Positions 6,293 to 6,410 of a stretch of 6,410 nucleotides of DNA are shown here, in pieces. The translations under genes and the position numbers were made by a program. The stretch's first letter is position 1; each line of letters starts with the position of its first letter. Origin of the DNA: an uncultured Phenylobacterium sp. (GTDB lineage Bacteria; Pseudomonadota; Alphaproteobacteria; Caulobacterales; Caulobacteraceae); the NCBI GenBank assembly GCA_945952355.1, contig CAMFIW010000176.1, forward strand, positions 1 to 6,410. The letters are read 5' to 3'. A model generated the notes under the pieces. That model searched no databases. It had not been told where the DNA came from and saw nothing but the letters and a program-made list of their open reading frames with translations.

Positions 6293-6410
6293 TTGGACAC
6301 GACCGCAGGACGCCCCTCCCCCGCCGCCGGCGAGCGCTTCGAGGCGCTGGATAGCTGGCGCGGGATCTGCGCGCTGGCGGTCGTCCTGTTCCACCTGAAC
6401 GCGGCCACGC
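6293..6410 (+). CDS. Acyltransferase family 3 (OafA/YrhL-like) membrane protein, N-terminus only
   Basis: The frame opens at TTG 6293 and runs off the window after 39 codons. The visible protein contains FEALDSWRGICALAVVLFH, the first transmembrane helix of acyltransferase-3 enzymes, with the conserved Arg (R23) and the His eleven residues later (H34) needed for acyl transfer. The family moves acetyl or other acyl groups onto sugars of surface polysaccharides, lipids or antibiotics at the inner membrane. An in-frame stop at 6260-6262 leaves TTG as the only usual start codon in this stretch. It is 4 nt after the P450 stop, and GAGG at 6287-6290 is only 2 nt away, so translation probably depends on ribosomes finishing the P450. 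The family call is good from this short motif; the substrate cannot be judged. Confidence 0.75.
   Translation, partial: MDTTAGRPSPAAGERFEALDSWRGICALAVVLFHLNAAT

Noticed and set aside
4750..6408. A 552-codon open frame on the - strand across the divergent region and the whole P450 gene.
   Set aside because: It is antisense to a P450 with all its motifs intact, has the Arg/Ala/Gly/His-rich makeup of GC-rich shadow frames, no recognisable domain, and also crosses the protease 5' end.

Overview
The window is high-GC, densely coding bacterial DNA. Protein families, gene order and start signals fit an alphaproteobacterium, most likely a Caulobacterales member such as Phenylobacterium or Caulobacter. 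The lineage call is inference from protein character; no rRNA or other taxonomic marker is present. No RNA gene, insertion sequence, CRISPR array or prophage part was seen, and the region reads as ordinary chromosome.

Left to right on the + strand: the C-terminal 214 residues of an alkyl sulfatase (2-646); type I methionine aminopeptidase, map (741-1565); radC, a JAMM/MPN-domain protein (1624-2358); and a WecG/TagA/CpsF (GT26) glycosyltransferase with a TTG start (2459-3355), a plausible orthologue of the Caulobacter holdfast enzyme HfsJ. A secreted trypsin-like protease on the - strand (4840-3362) converges on the glycosyltransferase with only 6 nt between stop codons. It carries two copies of an N-terminal two-cysteine module. 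A 161-nt divergent region (4841-5001) separates the protease from a CYP153-type cytochrome P450 (5002-6288, +). An acyltransferase-3 membrane protein begins 4 nt after the P450 stop and runs off the window (6293-6410).

map and radC could be co-transcribed, but radC has its own likely control. The 58-nt gap before it holds a perfect GAAC-N7-GAAC direct repeat, the alphaproteobacterial LexA (SOS) operator pattern. The P450 and acyltransferase look translationally coupled. Alkyl sulfatase (alkyl sulfate to primary alcohol) and CYP153 (alkane or fatty acid to terminal alcohol) both suggest aliphatic-chain metabolism, but they are separated by unrelated genes.

The best leads are the SOS box before radC, the tandem-module protease, a cluster of three GANTC (CcrM methylation) sites at the divergent promoter region, the P450-acyltransferase pair, and the glycosyltransferase with its arginine-rich N-terminus. 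No wholly new multi-gene system is evident.
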